A stretch of 64,000 nucleotides of DNA from Kryptolebias marmoratus (Eukaryota > Chordata > Actinopteri > Cyprinodontiformes > Rivulidae). How positions within the stretch are numbered: the first letter of the stretch is position 1; each line of letters begins with the position of its first letter. This document shows positions 12,506 through 26,500 of this stretch, piece after piece. The notes beneath the pieces are model-generated. The model searched no databases and was not told the origin of the DNA. It saw nothing but the letters and a program-made list of their open reading frames with translations. Position numbers and translations under genes: made by a program. The stretch lies in the NCBI RefSeq assembly GCF_001649575.2, contig NC_051434.1, positions 8,760,308 through 8,824,307 of the forward strand, given 5' to 3'.

Positions 12506-15500
12506 ACCTGTTTCATGTTATGGTACACAAATACCAGCTTTTCTGTTCACTTTTACCTCCACCTTGGTTATTTTAAAAACAATACCGACTCAAGATAAGG
12601 CAGTTAGTTTCATTGTCAATTTAACTTTCACTATGTTCCTGAAATGATTTCCTTTTTTCCGTCAGGCATGTTTATGGAAACTATCATTGATGCGGCTCTA
12701 AACAAGGGAAAAAGAAAAAAAAAATCTGGCTCATTTGAGCCAAGAGAAAGGATTTGGATTGCCGAGAGATCAAAAGAGTCATCTTGATACTCAGTCTGTT
12801 GCTGAAAAGCAAGTCTCTCATCATGGGGAATGAACCATGCTTACTTGGTTCAGCAGCCATAATTTCTAATCAGCCAGCTGCACTAATCAACCTTTCTCGG
12901 ACAATCCTGTGGCTTTTAGAGCTCAAATAGCCATACGGAGTTAATTAAAGACGGAAGAAATAGAGTAGAATAGGCTACAATAATACCAGTGAGAATTAGC
13001 GCTTTTATGTGATTACTGTTTCTATAGGTGAGAGGGGAGAGAACGAGGAGAGAAAGTGGATAATGCTGTCTCTGCTTTTGTTGGTTGATTAGGACTTCCT
13101 GCTTATTTGAGATAACAGGAAATGATGTGTTGTGTAAAAGCGTATTCACATGTATCCACATGCGCTGGCTTGTGTGTGCATCCATGTCAGTGAGGAAGAT
13201 TTATGGTCTGCATGGCTACAATCGCCACACTAGTTAAGCCAAATTACCTCTGCTGTCTCAGTTTCTTGCACTTTCCTTCCTTTTTTACTTTCTGTCTTGC
13301 TCTTTCTTTTCACCACACTCACAGATAAACATGAACATGGCCGAGGGGCAAAATGATAATTTAAAGGTCAGGTCCATTAACAGGAAAATTGTAATTGTAG
13401 GGACTGTGATTAACATGGATCCCACACATACACAGGATCATGGTCCCACACAAACACGACTCACACCAGTAGACCTCTCAGAAATCTAAAATAGGTTCCT
13501 GTGTGTTAAGGCTGTGGTTTTTTTGGACACCTAGAAAGAACTCAAATCAAACCCTGATGCACAATTCTGCAAATGATCACAATCAAAGAAGATGCCACTT
13601 GTCAAATCACGATTAAGTCAGTTTGAGTTTCACAAAATCATTTGAATCAGAATGTATTTTTCCCCTCCAGCAGCAAGCTGTATAAAGCGGAGCCTGTAAA
13701 GACCATATCTGCTGACTGCTCTCATATCTGACTCTTGATCCATAAATAATGTCAGATTTAGGAAACATCAATGTCTTTCAAATATTTATCGACTCTTAAT
13801 AGAACTTGAGTTTGATAAATAGAGACTTTTAAACTTAAGGTGGGTATTGTCTCACCTCTCCAAACCCACTGTGCTGCCAGTTCACAAAGCAAACAAGGAT
13901 AAATAAAGCCAGTTCTGTGCCTTAGTGGTGTCTGAGAAGCTTTGAAAACCAGCTGGTAGAAACTGTGAGCCTGACATTCTCAAAATGTGTTCATAGAGAG
14001 CCCAAGATTACAAATTCTACTCATTTTTCTTCACTGGTGAAGAGTTCAAAGCAGTTTTTAATGGTGTTCCTGCTTTAAGAAACACATTTCAATAAATTAT
14101 TTAGTATTTCCATCCATAGTTACTACTACTATTATTTAACTGTGTTTATTTCACACACAAGACACCTCCTGTGGTATGTCAGCTGCAAGAGTGATAATAC
14201 CTGGAAAGAGTGTTGACTAGAAATGTCTGCTCTCCATCAGACTTTTCCAAAAAGAATTTTCTTAATCTTAATTAGTGGAATGAATTAGTTGAATGTAATT
14301 GTAACATGCTTTAAAAATATATTAAACAAATAAATGAAAGGGTAGAGCAGATTGCTGGAGATGTTCTCTTGTTGTTTTGAAGAAAACAGAAGCTTTAGGA
14401 TTTTAACTGGTCTCTGACTCAAAAAAACACTATGCGATTTATAATTGGGATTCAGGTGTGCATGCTCGCATACATGTCAAAATGAGGGTAGAGAGCTAAA
14501 AGAGAGATGAGGGATAACAGGAAAATAGATGATGGAAAGGGTGACTTGTAAGAGAAAACTCAGTGTTTTACTGTAATCAACTTAGTCTTACATAAAAGCA
14601 TGCAACAGGTATATTTGTAGAATGAAGTAAAGAGTTAAAGGAGTGTTAAAACAACATAATTTAAGATGAATTTATTAAGAAAGGAGGAGTTTAAAGGCCA
14701 GTGAACTAAAATTCCAATATAATTACCTAAAGTAAATCAAAAACAAGGCTCAACTGGTTATCCAACCAGACATGAAGAGGTCACAGGCAGGATGAAGAGG
14801 GGCTGTGTAAATCTATATGAACAAAGGAAGAGGCAGAGACAGAACAACACGCACTCAGGGACTGACGAGACAGAGGTGGCACTAATTAAGACAGAGGAGG
14901 CGAGGACAAACAAGCAACCCTTAAAAAAACACATGAATACAGTGAGTTATCCCATGTGACCACATAAACATGTTGAAAGAAATTTCAAAATTACACACTA
15001 TATGTGCAGAACATGTAATGTAACTTGTTTTCACAGGTAATTGTGATTTTCTACATGTGAAGTTTATGTGTTTTTTATTGTTGTTCCAAAATCCATGTAG
15101 AACACGTGCAAAACGTGTTTTATGTGAAGTGACACCTATATAGAACTCGAAACATGTGATGTGCATGCATGTAGTTTTCTGTTTTGTAATAGAACCCAAA
15201 GAATACACAACATTAAACATAAATTTTCAGTGTAAAAATAAAATAAATAATAACTAACTAAACACCAGAAATCACAGGGGAATTAGGGCAAAAAAACCAG
15301 CAACAAACAGGATAACTTAATAACTCAAAATAAACTGAATAGCAAAACCTTTAGATGAAGAAGATTGAGAATTTGATCACAGCAGAGTGAAGGTCTGACT
15401 ACATGTTTCAAAAGTGTTGACAAACCATAAAAACAGGTTTTCAGTGATTTTTAGCAATTACAACACAATCTGGGTCACATATTTCTATAAATAGGACACA

Positions 15501-17192
15501 ACTGGGTTTTGGATTTGATGAATTGGTCTATAAGAAATAAAACGGTGTCTCTAAAGAATAACTGGGAGAAATTTAAATATTTTCATGATGCAATTAACTA
15601 CAATCAGCACCATACATTGTACTCAAACTTGAAAATCTGGGTTATTTAATGACATAAAAGTGCAGGGACCTGCGTCAGTGAAAGTTTCATTTAACACTTT
15701 CAAATGCAGATGATGCATCGAAGCAGCAATTAAGAGTTAATGTTTGATGGATAAAGATTTCAAGCCCATTCTCAACATTTCACACACACAAGGTGTTGAC
15801 TGGCTCAGTTTGAGGGTTAATAAAGTGAGTCGTGGGCTCCAAGATTGTTTTCACACTGTTGCAAGAACAGTTGTGTTACTTGATTCTGACACAAATTGAT
15901 CTTGACTTTTTATTATCTCACAACGGGTGATTTTTAGTCTGAATATTTTCTGTCATCACCCCACTTAATGACTCTTTTTGGCATTTTAGCCTGTTAAAAA
16001 GAACATATTAAAGTTAAGAGTGTTCGTGACTTGTGCACCTTTTCATTTCTCACCATAAAAGCCACTCTTTCTGTTTGTATTTTTTGAGTAAATCTGCAGC
16101 AGTCTGACAAATACATCTCTATTCATTCAGTCCATTTAGAGTTGAATGTTGAAATACCATCATGGTTTTTTTTCCACACTTTTAGATATGAGTTTTAATT
16201 TGTACATCAAAAATCTGCAAAGTCCCATTCACTACAGCAGCTGATGTTTCCTCAAACCACCATATGAATATTTGAGTAAGTCAGTCTCTTCTGTTTTATA
16301 ACTATGTTTATTTTGTGTGAGTTAATCTGTTTTTTTTTACTGCAATTAACTCATAGATTTGAGCAGATGAATGTCAATAACTTAAACAGGAATCTTTAAT
16401 AATCCTAATAAAACTCAGTTGGTCTCTTTTTATGATACAGATGTCATTAGCACAAAAACATTTATACGTGTTAAGTGAACTGTTTGATGGATTTGATATA
16501 AAAATCCTTAAATTGCATCAATCTCCAAAATTCTAATACAAGGCATTTTTATTGCATCTTGCATTTTCCTCTGAGATTTCTTTTCTGACAGCTTTACTGT
16601 GCTGCTGTAAAATGTAATTTTCTAGCCTAGAAAGGGTGAAACACATCATTTTGTGCTCAATATCCAAACTGGGTCCTTTTATTCCACAAGAAAAGAACAA
16701 CTAGAGACAAAAACAAAGCAAACACATTATTCGTAGTGGTCATTTTCTTTCATAATAAAATAAAGATATACAATTGCCCACAAAACAGAAAAGAAGTAAG
16801 TTTTGCAATACAAAAAAAGAGAAGTAGTTTTGTGTTACATCTTCTTCCTTGGGTTTTTTTATAGAGAGAAGTGCTGGCAGAATTTTGAAAATGACATCAT
16901 GTGCACTTTTATTTTTTTGTTAATTCTGTCATGTTATCAGTACCCATCTCCTGTAGAATTAATAACCAGAAAAAATGAGTTTTGATTTTAGTCAAACTCC
17001 CCCAAAGAAAGAGGTTTAATATAAGGACAAAAATATGGTTTCAGATCACTTGTACTACGAATAAAAACTGTACTCTGTACTTTGGGATCTGGGCATTCGA
17101 TTTGTGTATGTCTATAGTCATTGCAGTCAACAACTGTAAAATCTAATTGATAATAAAATCTTTAAATTGCACCAATTTTGAAAATTTCTTAA
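12506..17192. other. Intron stretch, nothing recognised
   Basis: Non-coding AT-rich sequence without a recognisable repeat body. The short frames here have the composition of chance translation. Confidence 0.6.
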
Positions 17193-17385
17193 AGGAATGC
17201 ATCCCTCCCTCATGTCAAAGTTTCAAATAAGGATCTCACACAATGTGCTTGAAGGACTATACTGTATGTGATGAGATGATGCTCAGCTGCTAGCACACCA
17301 AATCATTGGTCAGTATCTGCAAATATATGAGTTACAGTCATTTTTGAGTTTGATTAGATGGCCATCTTAAATTAGATTAATTTAT
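17193..17385 (-). repeat. Dispersed repeat family A, copy 2 (reverse, truncated)
   Basis: The reverse complement carries the family blocks in order: a degraded CAAGATGGCC match (GATGGCCATCTTAA on +), the ATTTGGTGTGCTAGCAGCTG segment, and the GCATGAAAGG/GATATGCATTC end. It lacks the 5' block and is the most decayed of the seven copies. Confidence 0.6.
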
Positions 17386-20300
17386 GGACTAAACAAGGTA
17401 GCCAAAGCATAATTAAACAACATGACAAGGCCAAACTCAGATAAGCAGAGAATCTGACAATAGACTGAAACAAAGGAGCAAACATATCAAATGGCAATGG
17501 ACAACAGATGGGCTAATTAGGAAGTCTGAAACAAGTGGTAAATATGAAATTAAAAGTAAAGACAACCGAGAACATCAAGAGGCTGCGACCAGCACTATAA
17601 CAATAAAACAGGAACAGAGCTCAACAGAACAAACAAAAGTACCCAAATTTATAGTGAAACACCAGAAAAAAACAGAGACTAATTCAATACAAAAAAATAC
17701 TTGTAAAAGCAAGACAAAGATCCACACCAAGACAGAAAGCTCTGCCAATGTGGGAGTTGGGATGGAAAATAAGCTTGAGTGTTTTGATGTGTCTCGTTAG
17801 GCACCATTGTTTGCAGGCCTTAATTGTTTCCAATCATTGTTTTTCACATCCCTAAACACTAAACAAAGATCTAACAAAGTAGGAACAATATGAATAGAAA
17901 ACATGTCTACCACAGCCACTCACCTTGTAATTTTGCATGTATTCTAATGGTAGCGGCGCTGCTCAAGAACGCAACATTTATATTTTAATACACAGCTCAA
18001 AAAGTGACTTTTGCTGTGCGAGACCCATTGGGTCATTCATGTGATGAACTCAGCCTCATTTCAAAACATCTCCATAAAAGTATATGAGACAAGGAAGGAA
18101 TAATAATGATAATTTTGTTTCCAACTCACTGAATCTGAGATTGAATAGAAGAGAATATTATTTTGTGAGCTGGTGGTATAATTTAACTTATTAACTATTT
18201 TATTATTTTTTTACCAAGAGAAAAAAAAAAAAGGTTGAAATATAAAAACAGAAATTTGCTGTGCTGATGCAGACTAAAATAACTTGGATTTGAGAAGGAT
18301 TTGTCTTTGCCTCTGTCATATTTCCAGTACTCACCTCCTAAGGTTATGATTGACTGAACGCTCATTTAATGTGGTGTCAAGAAAGTATCTCTGATATGAA
18401 AAGAAGACGGGTGTCCTGGTGTTATACAAGCAGCTGGAATAAGGGCATCTGTCTGAGGAAATGTGATCAGTGAGTGACTTATTGTGTTACAAGGAGCAAA
18501 AGCAGGACTTCAGGAGGAATGACAGAGACGTGACAAAAGCAGAAGGACAGATCAGAGGCCTGGCAGGAAGCAGGATGTCTGTTATTCATGGCCAAAATAT
18601 ATTTCAGGAGTACTTGAGTACCAGGGAGTTTGTTTTAACCCACTGTCCAGCTTCCAGACATTTCCGGCTGCTGTCTTTTGGTTGAGGGTTAAAAAGCAAT
18701 ACTGCGTCTGCTGATGCCCATGACTGGTGGGCATCAGTCTCAAATAAATTCATAAGATAAGAACTACTTCAGTTAACATGTCTGTTGGTCCAGAAAGGCT
18801 AATATCCTCTAAATATTAATCGAATGTCTTCTAAAACAAGCAAAAGAACGTAACATACACAATGATCTGGCCGGAAACACATAAAAAGTTGGTTTTGCAC
18901 GTTGAGAAGTTTTCCAGAGATGTCCTGGCAGGCCAGTATATGGGAATGCAAATTAGCAGCAGTCGCTGTAATTCTCAGAGGTGAATTCAGTCCAGAATCC
19001 CGTGTAAAAATCTGAGAGCAATTTAAGCTTCCAGAGCTTTTACTGCAGGTGTGGCTGCTGGTAATTCATATTCTTTTCTCGTGACCTTTGTGCTGGTTTC
19101 CAGTCAAGCATCACTATTGTGAATATCTTCAGGTCCTCTTGATAGTGATATCAACTCAAAAACAGTAATCAAGGAGAACCATATGACATTTCTGACACAC
19201 TGTAAGGTGAATATGGTGACTTTCACAACGTGCTCTTTAACTTTATGTTCTGCATGTTTGCACACCTTTAGTTGGCAAGCACACGTGAGTAGCACTGTGG
19301 AAAAATGTCCAACTGTTTGCACATTTTTTTGAAAATTCAAGGTTTACCAAGGAACTAATGGACAAGAAAGTTTTAGATTTAAAACCAATTCATTCCATTA
19401 TTCTTATTATCATTAGTAGCAGAAGCCATAGATGTAGTATTTATAATATTTGTATTTATAAATCCAAATGTGTTGCCTGCACCGCTGGAAATAAAAAAAA
19501 AACAAGAACCAGATTAGTAGAAATGTGGAAAACTGACCAGATGAGGAAAAACAGATGCCCAAACAAAGAAATCCCCAGAAGTAAAAGAAAAGTGCTCATT
19601 AAACCAATATAGCTGGAGCAAAAAAAAAAAATTGCTTTTTTCTCGCTGTTCTTGCATTTGTGCTTCTGAATGTATAACATCTGTATCTAAAGACATCTCA
19701 AAGGATAAAAGAGGGCACAGCAGTGCAAAATTATCCACTCAGGTTTTAATAAGGAAGTAATTGCAGATGTGTGTACACATTTTGTAGAACTTGCAACCTG
19801 AGATGGAGCTAAAGATAGACCTTTTCTGATGTTTTACAGCTGATATGATCTATGGTTTTCCTTTTGCACACAAGACAGAATGTTCTTGGACAAATACCGC
19901 TTACAGTGTAATGCAGCAATTCATCAGGAGAACTAGACAGAATTTAAATTGCAGTATAGCAGCAGTGACATTGATTGCAGCTGTTTCTTTGAATAAATCT
20001 GTTCACAAATCTCAAGTTTTCACACTCTCAAATGTTATATATCCAAACCTGGAGTTGATTTTAATATTCACATGCATACAATAAATAGGTGATGCAATCT
20101 GATGTGAAGTAAAATGCCTCACAGCCACTTTACATATGCTAGTAAAAGTGCCACGAGCAAGATGCACTCATATCACTGTATGTCATAAAAGGTGGGATCT
20201 GGTCACATGATTCTTCGTCTTATTCTGGGTTTTTCCTATACTGGCTGGTCCATGCTCCGTCTCCTGTTCCTGCCCTGACCCAGTTTGTATCTGAAATCCT

Positions 20301-20954
20301 CTACAGCACCAATTTTGCACCTGGCTAAGTCACACCCACAACCCCCTCTAGACACATAGGAGGCAGCCACAAAAAAAAAAAAAAAAAAATGCAGAAAGAC
20401 CTACACACTCAAACACAACCTAAACTTACACAAGCAGCAGAAAGACACAAAGGCACGGAGAAAGACATGCATCCTCTGCTGTAAGGCACCGGAGGAACAT
20501 GAACACAAAGGCCATGGGAAACAGCAGCGTGTGATTGGTGTGAAAATAAACAAATTTGCTCTTTGATGTCGGGACAATATTCGCGAGCAATCTGGAGCAC
20601 GTTGCGGGGAAAACGCGAGAGGTGTGTGTGCGCGCATGCACGGGTGTGTGTGAGGGAGCGGTTGGTGTGAGTGCGAACCGAGGTGTGTTTACCCCTGAGG
20701 TAGTGGTATTTCATCTCCTCCCGCATCAGTTCTGCCCTGTAGGGGGTAAGAGGTGTGTGTGGTTGTGTATATATCTGTGTGTGCCAAAAGATCCAAATAG
20801 CTTTGCTGAACTTAAAAAAGACAGTAAGACATAAAAAGAAAGCTTTTGTGAACTTTTTTAAAACAAGACAGCTATTGGGGCTCATAATTAGACAGGTGTG
20901 TACAATTTTAAAAAAACAAAATCTCAAGTCTTTGAAGATTATTTTTGAAAATCA
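17386..20954. other. Intron stretch, little recognised
   Basis: Contains the poly-A tract at 20371. A CA/TG-rich, CpG-bearing patch at 20540-20770 gives the overlapping reverse-strand frames of up to 172 codons, which are low-complexity and not gene-like. Confidence 0.6.
20371..20389 (+). repeat. Poly-A tract, 19 bases
   Basis: A run of 19 A. The preceding sequence was checked for a retrogene or SINE body and none was recognised. Confidence 0.85.
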
Positions 20955-21265
20955 ACGTAGTATAAAATTTTAAACTACTGAACTAATTTTAATGAAACTT
21001 TCAGAAAGTAATCCTTCGATGCACATCTATAACCGATCCAACTCAATATAAGTTGGCCACCACAGCTTACTGATCTTAGCCAACACAAAAGTGGCTTTAA
21101 AACAGCCAGTTTTACAGACATTGAGTTATTATTTTTTTGTGGGGGAAGCTGAGAGTTAGTCAAAATGGCTACAATTTTGTCTTTTATTAACACAAGATAA
21201 TTTTGGTTTAAAACTGTGGCATGAAAGGAGGCAGGTGATATCCATTAGCCCAAGAAATTCTAGGT
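20955..21265 (+). repeat. Dispersed repeat family A, copy 3
   Basis: Contains TTTTAATGAAACTTTCAGAA, then GTTGGCCACCACAGCTTACT, then CCAGTTTTACAGACATTGAG, and ends with GGCATGAAAGGAGGCAGG and a CCATTAGCCCAAGAAA variant of the usual end. The middle part, which in other copies carries the ATTTGGTGTGGTAG block, is shortened. Confidence 0.7.
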
Positions 21266-22478
21266 CTCTACTTTCGTCTTTATTTCCTTTTTTTCTCTCA
21301 CTACACACTCTGACACACACTCTGGGACAATTGGTGTCCATCAGATATTCATTTTGATGTACAAATTGCCCCAAAATTACTTGCTTTGATTTGTTCGCAA
21401 TTTCCAAGTCTTGCATAGAGTTTTGGACCACCCCCCCACCCACACACACAAACAGAAAAGGGAATGAGTATTTGGGTTGCTATTTAATATGAACAGAGCG
21501 TCGGTAAAAAAAGGCTTGTGTTGTTTCATTTGTTGCACCTTTTTTGCATAGTGTTACAGCAACCAAACAAAATATAATTTTTAGTATGTCTTTTTTTTCC
21601 TTGACAGAAAAACCTCAAAGGATTAAAAGAAAAATAAATTCAAACACTGAAACATTGTTCACAGTTGGATAATTTCTGGTTTGAGCTCACCTGCACTTAA
21701 TTTTAGAGTTTTTCATTTCAACGTTGTCTCATTACATGTCTGAACCCCTGTCTTGATTAACACTATCCCTTCTCTTTCAGAGTCTACAGTATTTTAGGTT
21801 TGCCTTTTACTGACTCCCTGTGATTCGCTCTCTCAGCTTTCTGCTTCTGAACGTCTTTTCACATTCTCTGTATCTCATTCTCAGTATTAATTAAACCCCC
21901 CACTCCCACCCCATCTGTTTCTCTTTCAGTTCATTCAACAAAAGTCATTAACTTTGAACTGATAACGAGCTCAGTTCTTACAGTTTAGACCAGCAAAATA
22001 ATACAATATAATCACTACAGTAATGTTAACAGAGCTGCACAATGTTCAGGAGCCAGATCTCCTGGAAGCTCTCTTGAGTCTTGAGAGATCCTTCTTTTGT
22101 GTCACACTGTGACCACTGTTGTCTGTAGAGATTAGGTCTGTGTGTGTTTAATCCGCCTGAGAGTGGCTTTGATTGATTTATTCCTCCCTTCTTTTTCTTA
22201 TTAGTCTGTTCATTTTTATAAGATGAAAAAAATGAGTGAAGTGTCCACTTAGTAAATATCCTAGTATTGTAATTCAGTGTTTTACATTTAAGGTACTTAT
22301 TGAAAGCAAAGATTTTCAAAATCTACAATAATGACTTGGTGTTTTGATTGCTGATGATGGTATTTCTTTAAGCCCACGTTTAAATGGAAAACAGTGGCTT
22401 ACAAAAAAACAAAACATATGGGAAGATAACTGTATGACAAAATTTCACATGATCACAACTTAAAATGTTCCATAGAAC

Positions 22479-22535
22479 CATGGTTGTCAAACTGGGGTAC
22501 AAATACCTCTGGTGATACTCAAGATCCCTTTTTTA
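22479..22535 (+). repeat. hAT-like terminal sequence, single end
   Basis: CATGGTTGTCAAACTGGGGT followed by a GTGATACTCAAGATCCC stretch resembles the end of hAT-type fish elements. No matching opposite end was found, so it may be a solo relic. Confidence 0.3.
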
Positions 22536-23249
22536 ACATTTAAAATTGCACTGACTTGCTCTGTTTATGCAAGTAAAACTCACCTGCCATTCACTCTCCC
22601 TTTCTTTCCATTCTGAGTTGTCAGAGTCTCTTTGTTGGCCTTGTCCACCTGCAAGATGTTTTTGGTCTTGTGCAGGAAAATTTGAATTGGTGTAAAATTG
22701 ATTTGGATTCAATGCTGCATTGTACTATACAGCACAGATAAATTATTAAGTTTGCCTTTTAAGAGCATTTTGTAGACCGCTGGTATTAGTTTTGTGTTTG
22801 GCAACATCTTTGCAATGATGCTATTAGGCATGTCTTTTTTTTTTAGAATAAACACTGACATGTTCAGATAAAAGCCACCCTCCCCAATCTGTCCAGTCTA
22901 ACAGCCTTTTCTTGTAAGATCCAAAATTGCTATCCCACTTTGGGATTTTTTTTTTTGTTGCTCTAAATCAGCTTGAAGACGAGCATGTGCTTCACACCTA
23001 AGGGATGATGGGAGAAAAAGTGTATCACTCGTAATTCTCTTCATAAGCACCTACCTGTACATGTTGGTAAAATCAGATACTTTATGTCCACATTAGATTA
23101 CAGATTACATTACAGATGCACCATTAAAAAAACGGGCCTCAGGTTAGTAAGTAGGAGTATTTCTGTGAGTGAAAAAAAGAATTGGTAATCAATATTCCTC
23201 GAATTTTACATTTCAACAATGGTTTTTGCCCATGTTCTTGTTTATCTGT

Positions 23250-23583
23250 TTTTAAAATATCTGTTGGATCTACACCTACAACTCATGAACTTTTGGAATC
23301 ACCCCAGTTAAAGAAGGCTGCCACAGCTAATCAATCAGGTTTACAGATATTGAGCTAAAAGCTTTTGCAGTAGCAGTTAAGAGTCATTCACAATACATAC
23401 AGTAAGTAATAATACATCGTACAAAATATGTGAGATTGCACATAACGTTATTTTCAAGGTTTGACCAAAAAGTCTGGAACTCTGTCTTCTTTCAACATAA
23501 AATGATCTTAGATTAACTTTCTGGCATGAAAGGCACCAGGTGATTTACATTTCTTCAAAGTATGCTAAGCCTAGTTTTTATTA
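23250..23583 (+). repeat. Dispersed repeat family A, copy 4
   Basis: Contains AAAATATCTGTTGGATCTAC, then GGCTGCCACAGCTAATCAAT, then TTTACAGATATTGAGCTAAA, then AGAGTCATTCACAATACATA and the end block GGCATGAAAGGCACCAGG. An internal deletion joins the 5' block to the second block. Confidence 0.7.
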
Positions 23584-26500
23584 TGGCAGCAAAAGGTGCC
23601 TCAGTGATTTAGCTTGTAACTCCTCTTTCTTGCCTTGTCAGAGGTAAACTCCAGGAGTTTATTGTCTTGATTTGTCCCTATTTTCAAATCAGACTTGAAC
23701 ACCTTTTATTATTTCCCACTACTAAAGATTACATTTTGACCTTGTGTTTTGTAAAGCAGTATAGTTGTGCAGGAACTTGGAGACACTTTTTTTTTTTTTT
23801 TCCTTTAGCCGTGGCCATGTCTGTTTCTTTTCAACCCTGTTTGTTTTCAAGAACCAGGCTGGTGAAACAAGTCAGCCAATAAACCTCAGATAACTGTTCT
23901 GTCTTGTAATTCTGGTTGTCTTGCGGTAAATGCGCCTGTGTGCGTACAAATCTGTTTGTGTGTGTGCGTGAACTTCCAGCAAACCCCAGTGGCTAAAATG
24001 GTAATCCCTTCAAAATGCCCATTAGCCCCTTGACACCAACATTTTGAGCACACACAACACACACAGTGACATGCATACACGCAAGCAGCACCTCAAGGGC
24101 AGTCACCCAGGTGTCAGGCAGACATTTCCTCAGGGAGGGATCACTGTGATCAGCCACAGAGCCGACCCACTGCCCCCGGAGGGAGGAATGAAGACTCTGA
24201 CCGGCAATACGTACGGATTAAAGAGAGACAGACAAAGGCACAGGATGAGATGAAGAGAGAATCAAAGAAAAGGGATGTCAGTTTGGGATTACGAGATGAG
24301 AAATGGAAAATCTGGAGAGTATATGTTGGAGTAACAGTGAGGACTACAAGCAAACAAGATATCAAAAGGGAAAGTTTGTCTTCATTGTTTCTGCAAAGTT
24401 TGGACTTTTCTGGAACCTGAAGCATGGTAAAGACCTTAGAGTCAAATGTGTTCTTGTTAGTGCTAATAACAACAACCTCTTTCTATCTCTAGAAAGTAGC
24501 TTTTTATAGCCATATGGCGTTTGTCCATAAAACAAAGCCTTGATTGCCCCTTGTAGTCGCCCACCATCCCTCTGTAAGAGGAACAAGAATCAAGTTTCTC
24601 TCATTAAAGGAAGACATCCAACTAAATCTCAGCTAATGGGAAGTCTTCAGTTTGAACAATAAAACGCAACAGTACACTGTGGTGATGTGGGATGAAAGAG
24701 GACTCATTCCTTTTTGTCTCTTACATAACAAATGGCAGTGATATAGCAGCGATGACTCATTCATGACACATTGCTCTTATCCTGTTCCCTTTTTCTTTTT
24801 TTCTTTTCAAGAAAACAGAAGACGTAGAAGTGTTCGTACTTGGTTCACCTTTTCTATATTTGAATCTTCTCTTCCCATAGTTGTGTTATTCATCCGTGAC
24901 TGCATATTTCCTCTCTTTTTCATAATAATAATACGCAGCATACATTTTAGCACTTAAAGCCTGATATTGTCCCCGTGTGCAGCTAAAAAAGTCAGAGCTG
25001 TTTAGAAATGGACCTCTGAAGGTTACTTGTGATATCTGGCTGTTGGAATGAAATCCTTTTCCTCTGTGGTAATTGTAATATGTTGACTTTATTATGTGTC
25101 AAAAGCCATCATTTGTTTGTACTTTTAAATTAAAAATGCCTTCATCTCCTCTTCAGGGACAAGAAAATGTAAAAGATTTTTGATGACTCATTGTGCACTT
25201 GGGAGCAGCTATATTAATTCATCCATTCAAATCTGATTTAAAGGAAGTCATCAAGGAAATAAAACTGCACTTGTTAGTAGTCAGAGAAAGCATGCCGAAA
25301 CAGAAAATGTGACTCGCATTAAATTCTTGGGAACAAATCCCATAATGAAAGACAAAGTTGCTATGGCTTTTGTGTGTTCACTCTGAATGTAAGAGGTTAT
25401 TGCCGCTGGGCAGCGCGATTGCTGCTAAGAGTTGGGAATGAGTCTGCAACAATGTTTAGATTGGTGGAAAGAGTGAAAATGATGTTAGCTTGAACATCTA
25501 GACACAGCCTCACAGCAGAACATTGTCTGTAGCTTATAAACACAGAGCATTCTGGTTTTAAGACTATGTACTCACCTTTTTTATTGAAACATTACGAGTG
25601 GTTTGATGTCTTATTTCTGTAATGCAAAAATGAGAAATTGTTACTGAAAATGAATTTTTTTTTTCTTGAATTGTTATGTAGCAATCCAATCCAATAAAAT
25701 AAGATATTGTACTGTAATATCCAAACAAGATATTACAGTACAAAAAATGTGCAGTACAAAAAAAAATCAATCTGTGTTTATCTTTTTTCCAACTGTCTTT
25801 AGTTGTTGGTGTTGCTGATCTGACAGCATCATCACAAGTCTGATTTATTTCTAGTTTATTTATTAGTACTATTTAAACAGTTTAAGAAGACGTACGTCAC
25901 TAGTTTACATCAGTTGGACATTCACTGTGAGCATCAAAGTTGGTTTTACTCATGTAGTGATCAATTTGGATAATCTTTACCTGTGTTAATACACGCATAA
26001 ACTTGAAAATATTTGCAGACAACATCAGGCGATGTTTTGTACCACACAATTTGATTATATCACAGTGATCAGAGTGGTGACACATTATCTTCACTCTGAT
26101 TGTGTTGTATAGTGGTATGTACAGATGTTGAGACTTGGTTCTGTACTAAACACTGGAATCAGTTCTGCTCTGCTGTTTTAAATGTAACCTATCCCTCACA
26201 ATAACTATGTTTCTCTGAAATTTAGGATGCATGTTTATCTGACTATTCTTAAATAAATTACAAGTTTGTATAAAACAACCAGATATGGTACAGAGAGTAA
26301 CCTTTCCATTATAACTAATCTAGTTATTTGGGTTATTTATGTGTTCATACACAAACACGGATGAGCATGGTTAAAGATTACTTGGGTTCCAGTTCCACTT
26401 TTAATCTTCACCCCGGAGGGAATATCGAAGAATAGAAAGAAGACAGGCAGATTTAAAGATACATCAAGGCTCTAACACAGAGATTCAGAACAATGCTTTT

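Noticed and set aside
20409..20927. 172-codon reverse-strand frame in a CA-rich patch
   Set aside because: It is rich in His/Thr from CACA-type repeats, and several overlapping frames are open at once, which is typical of low-complexity DNA.
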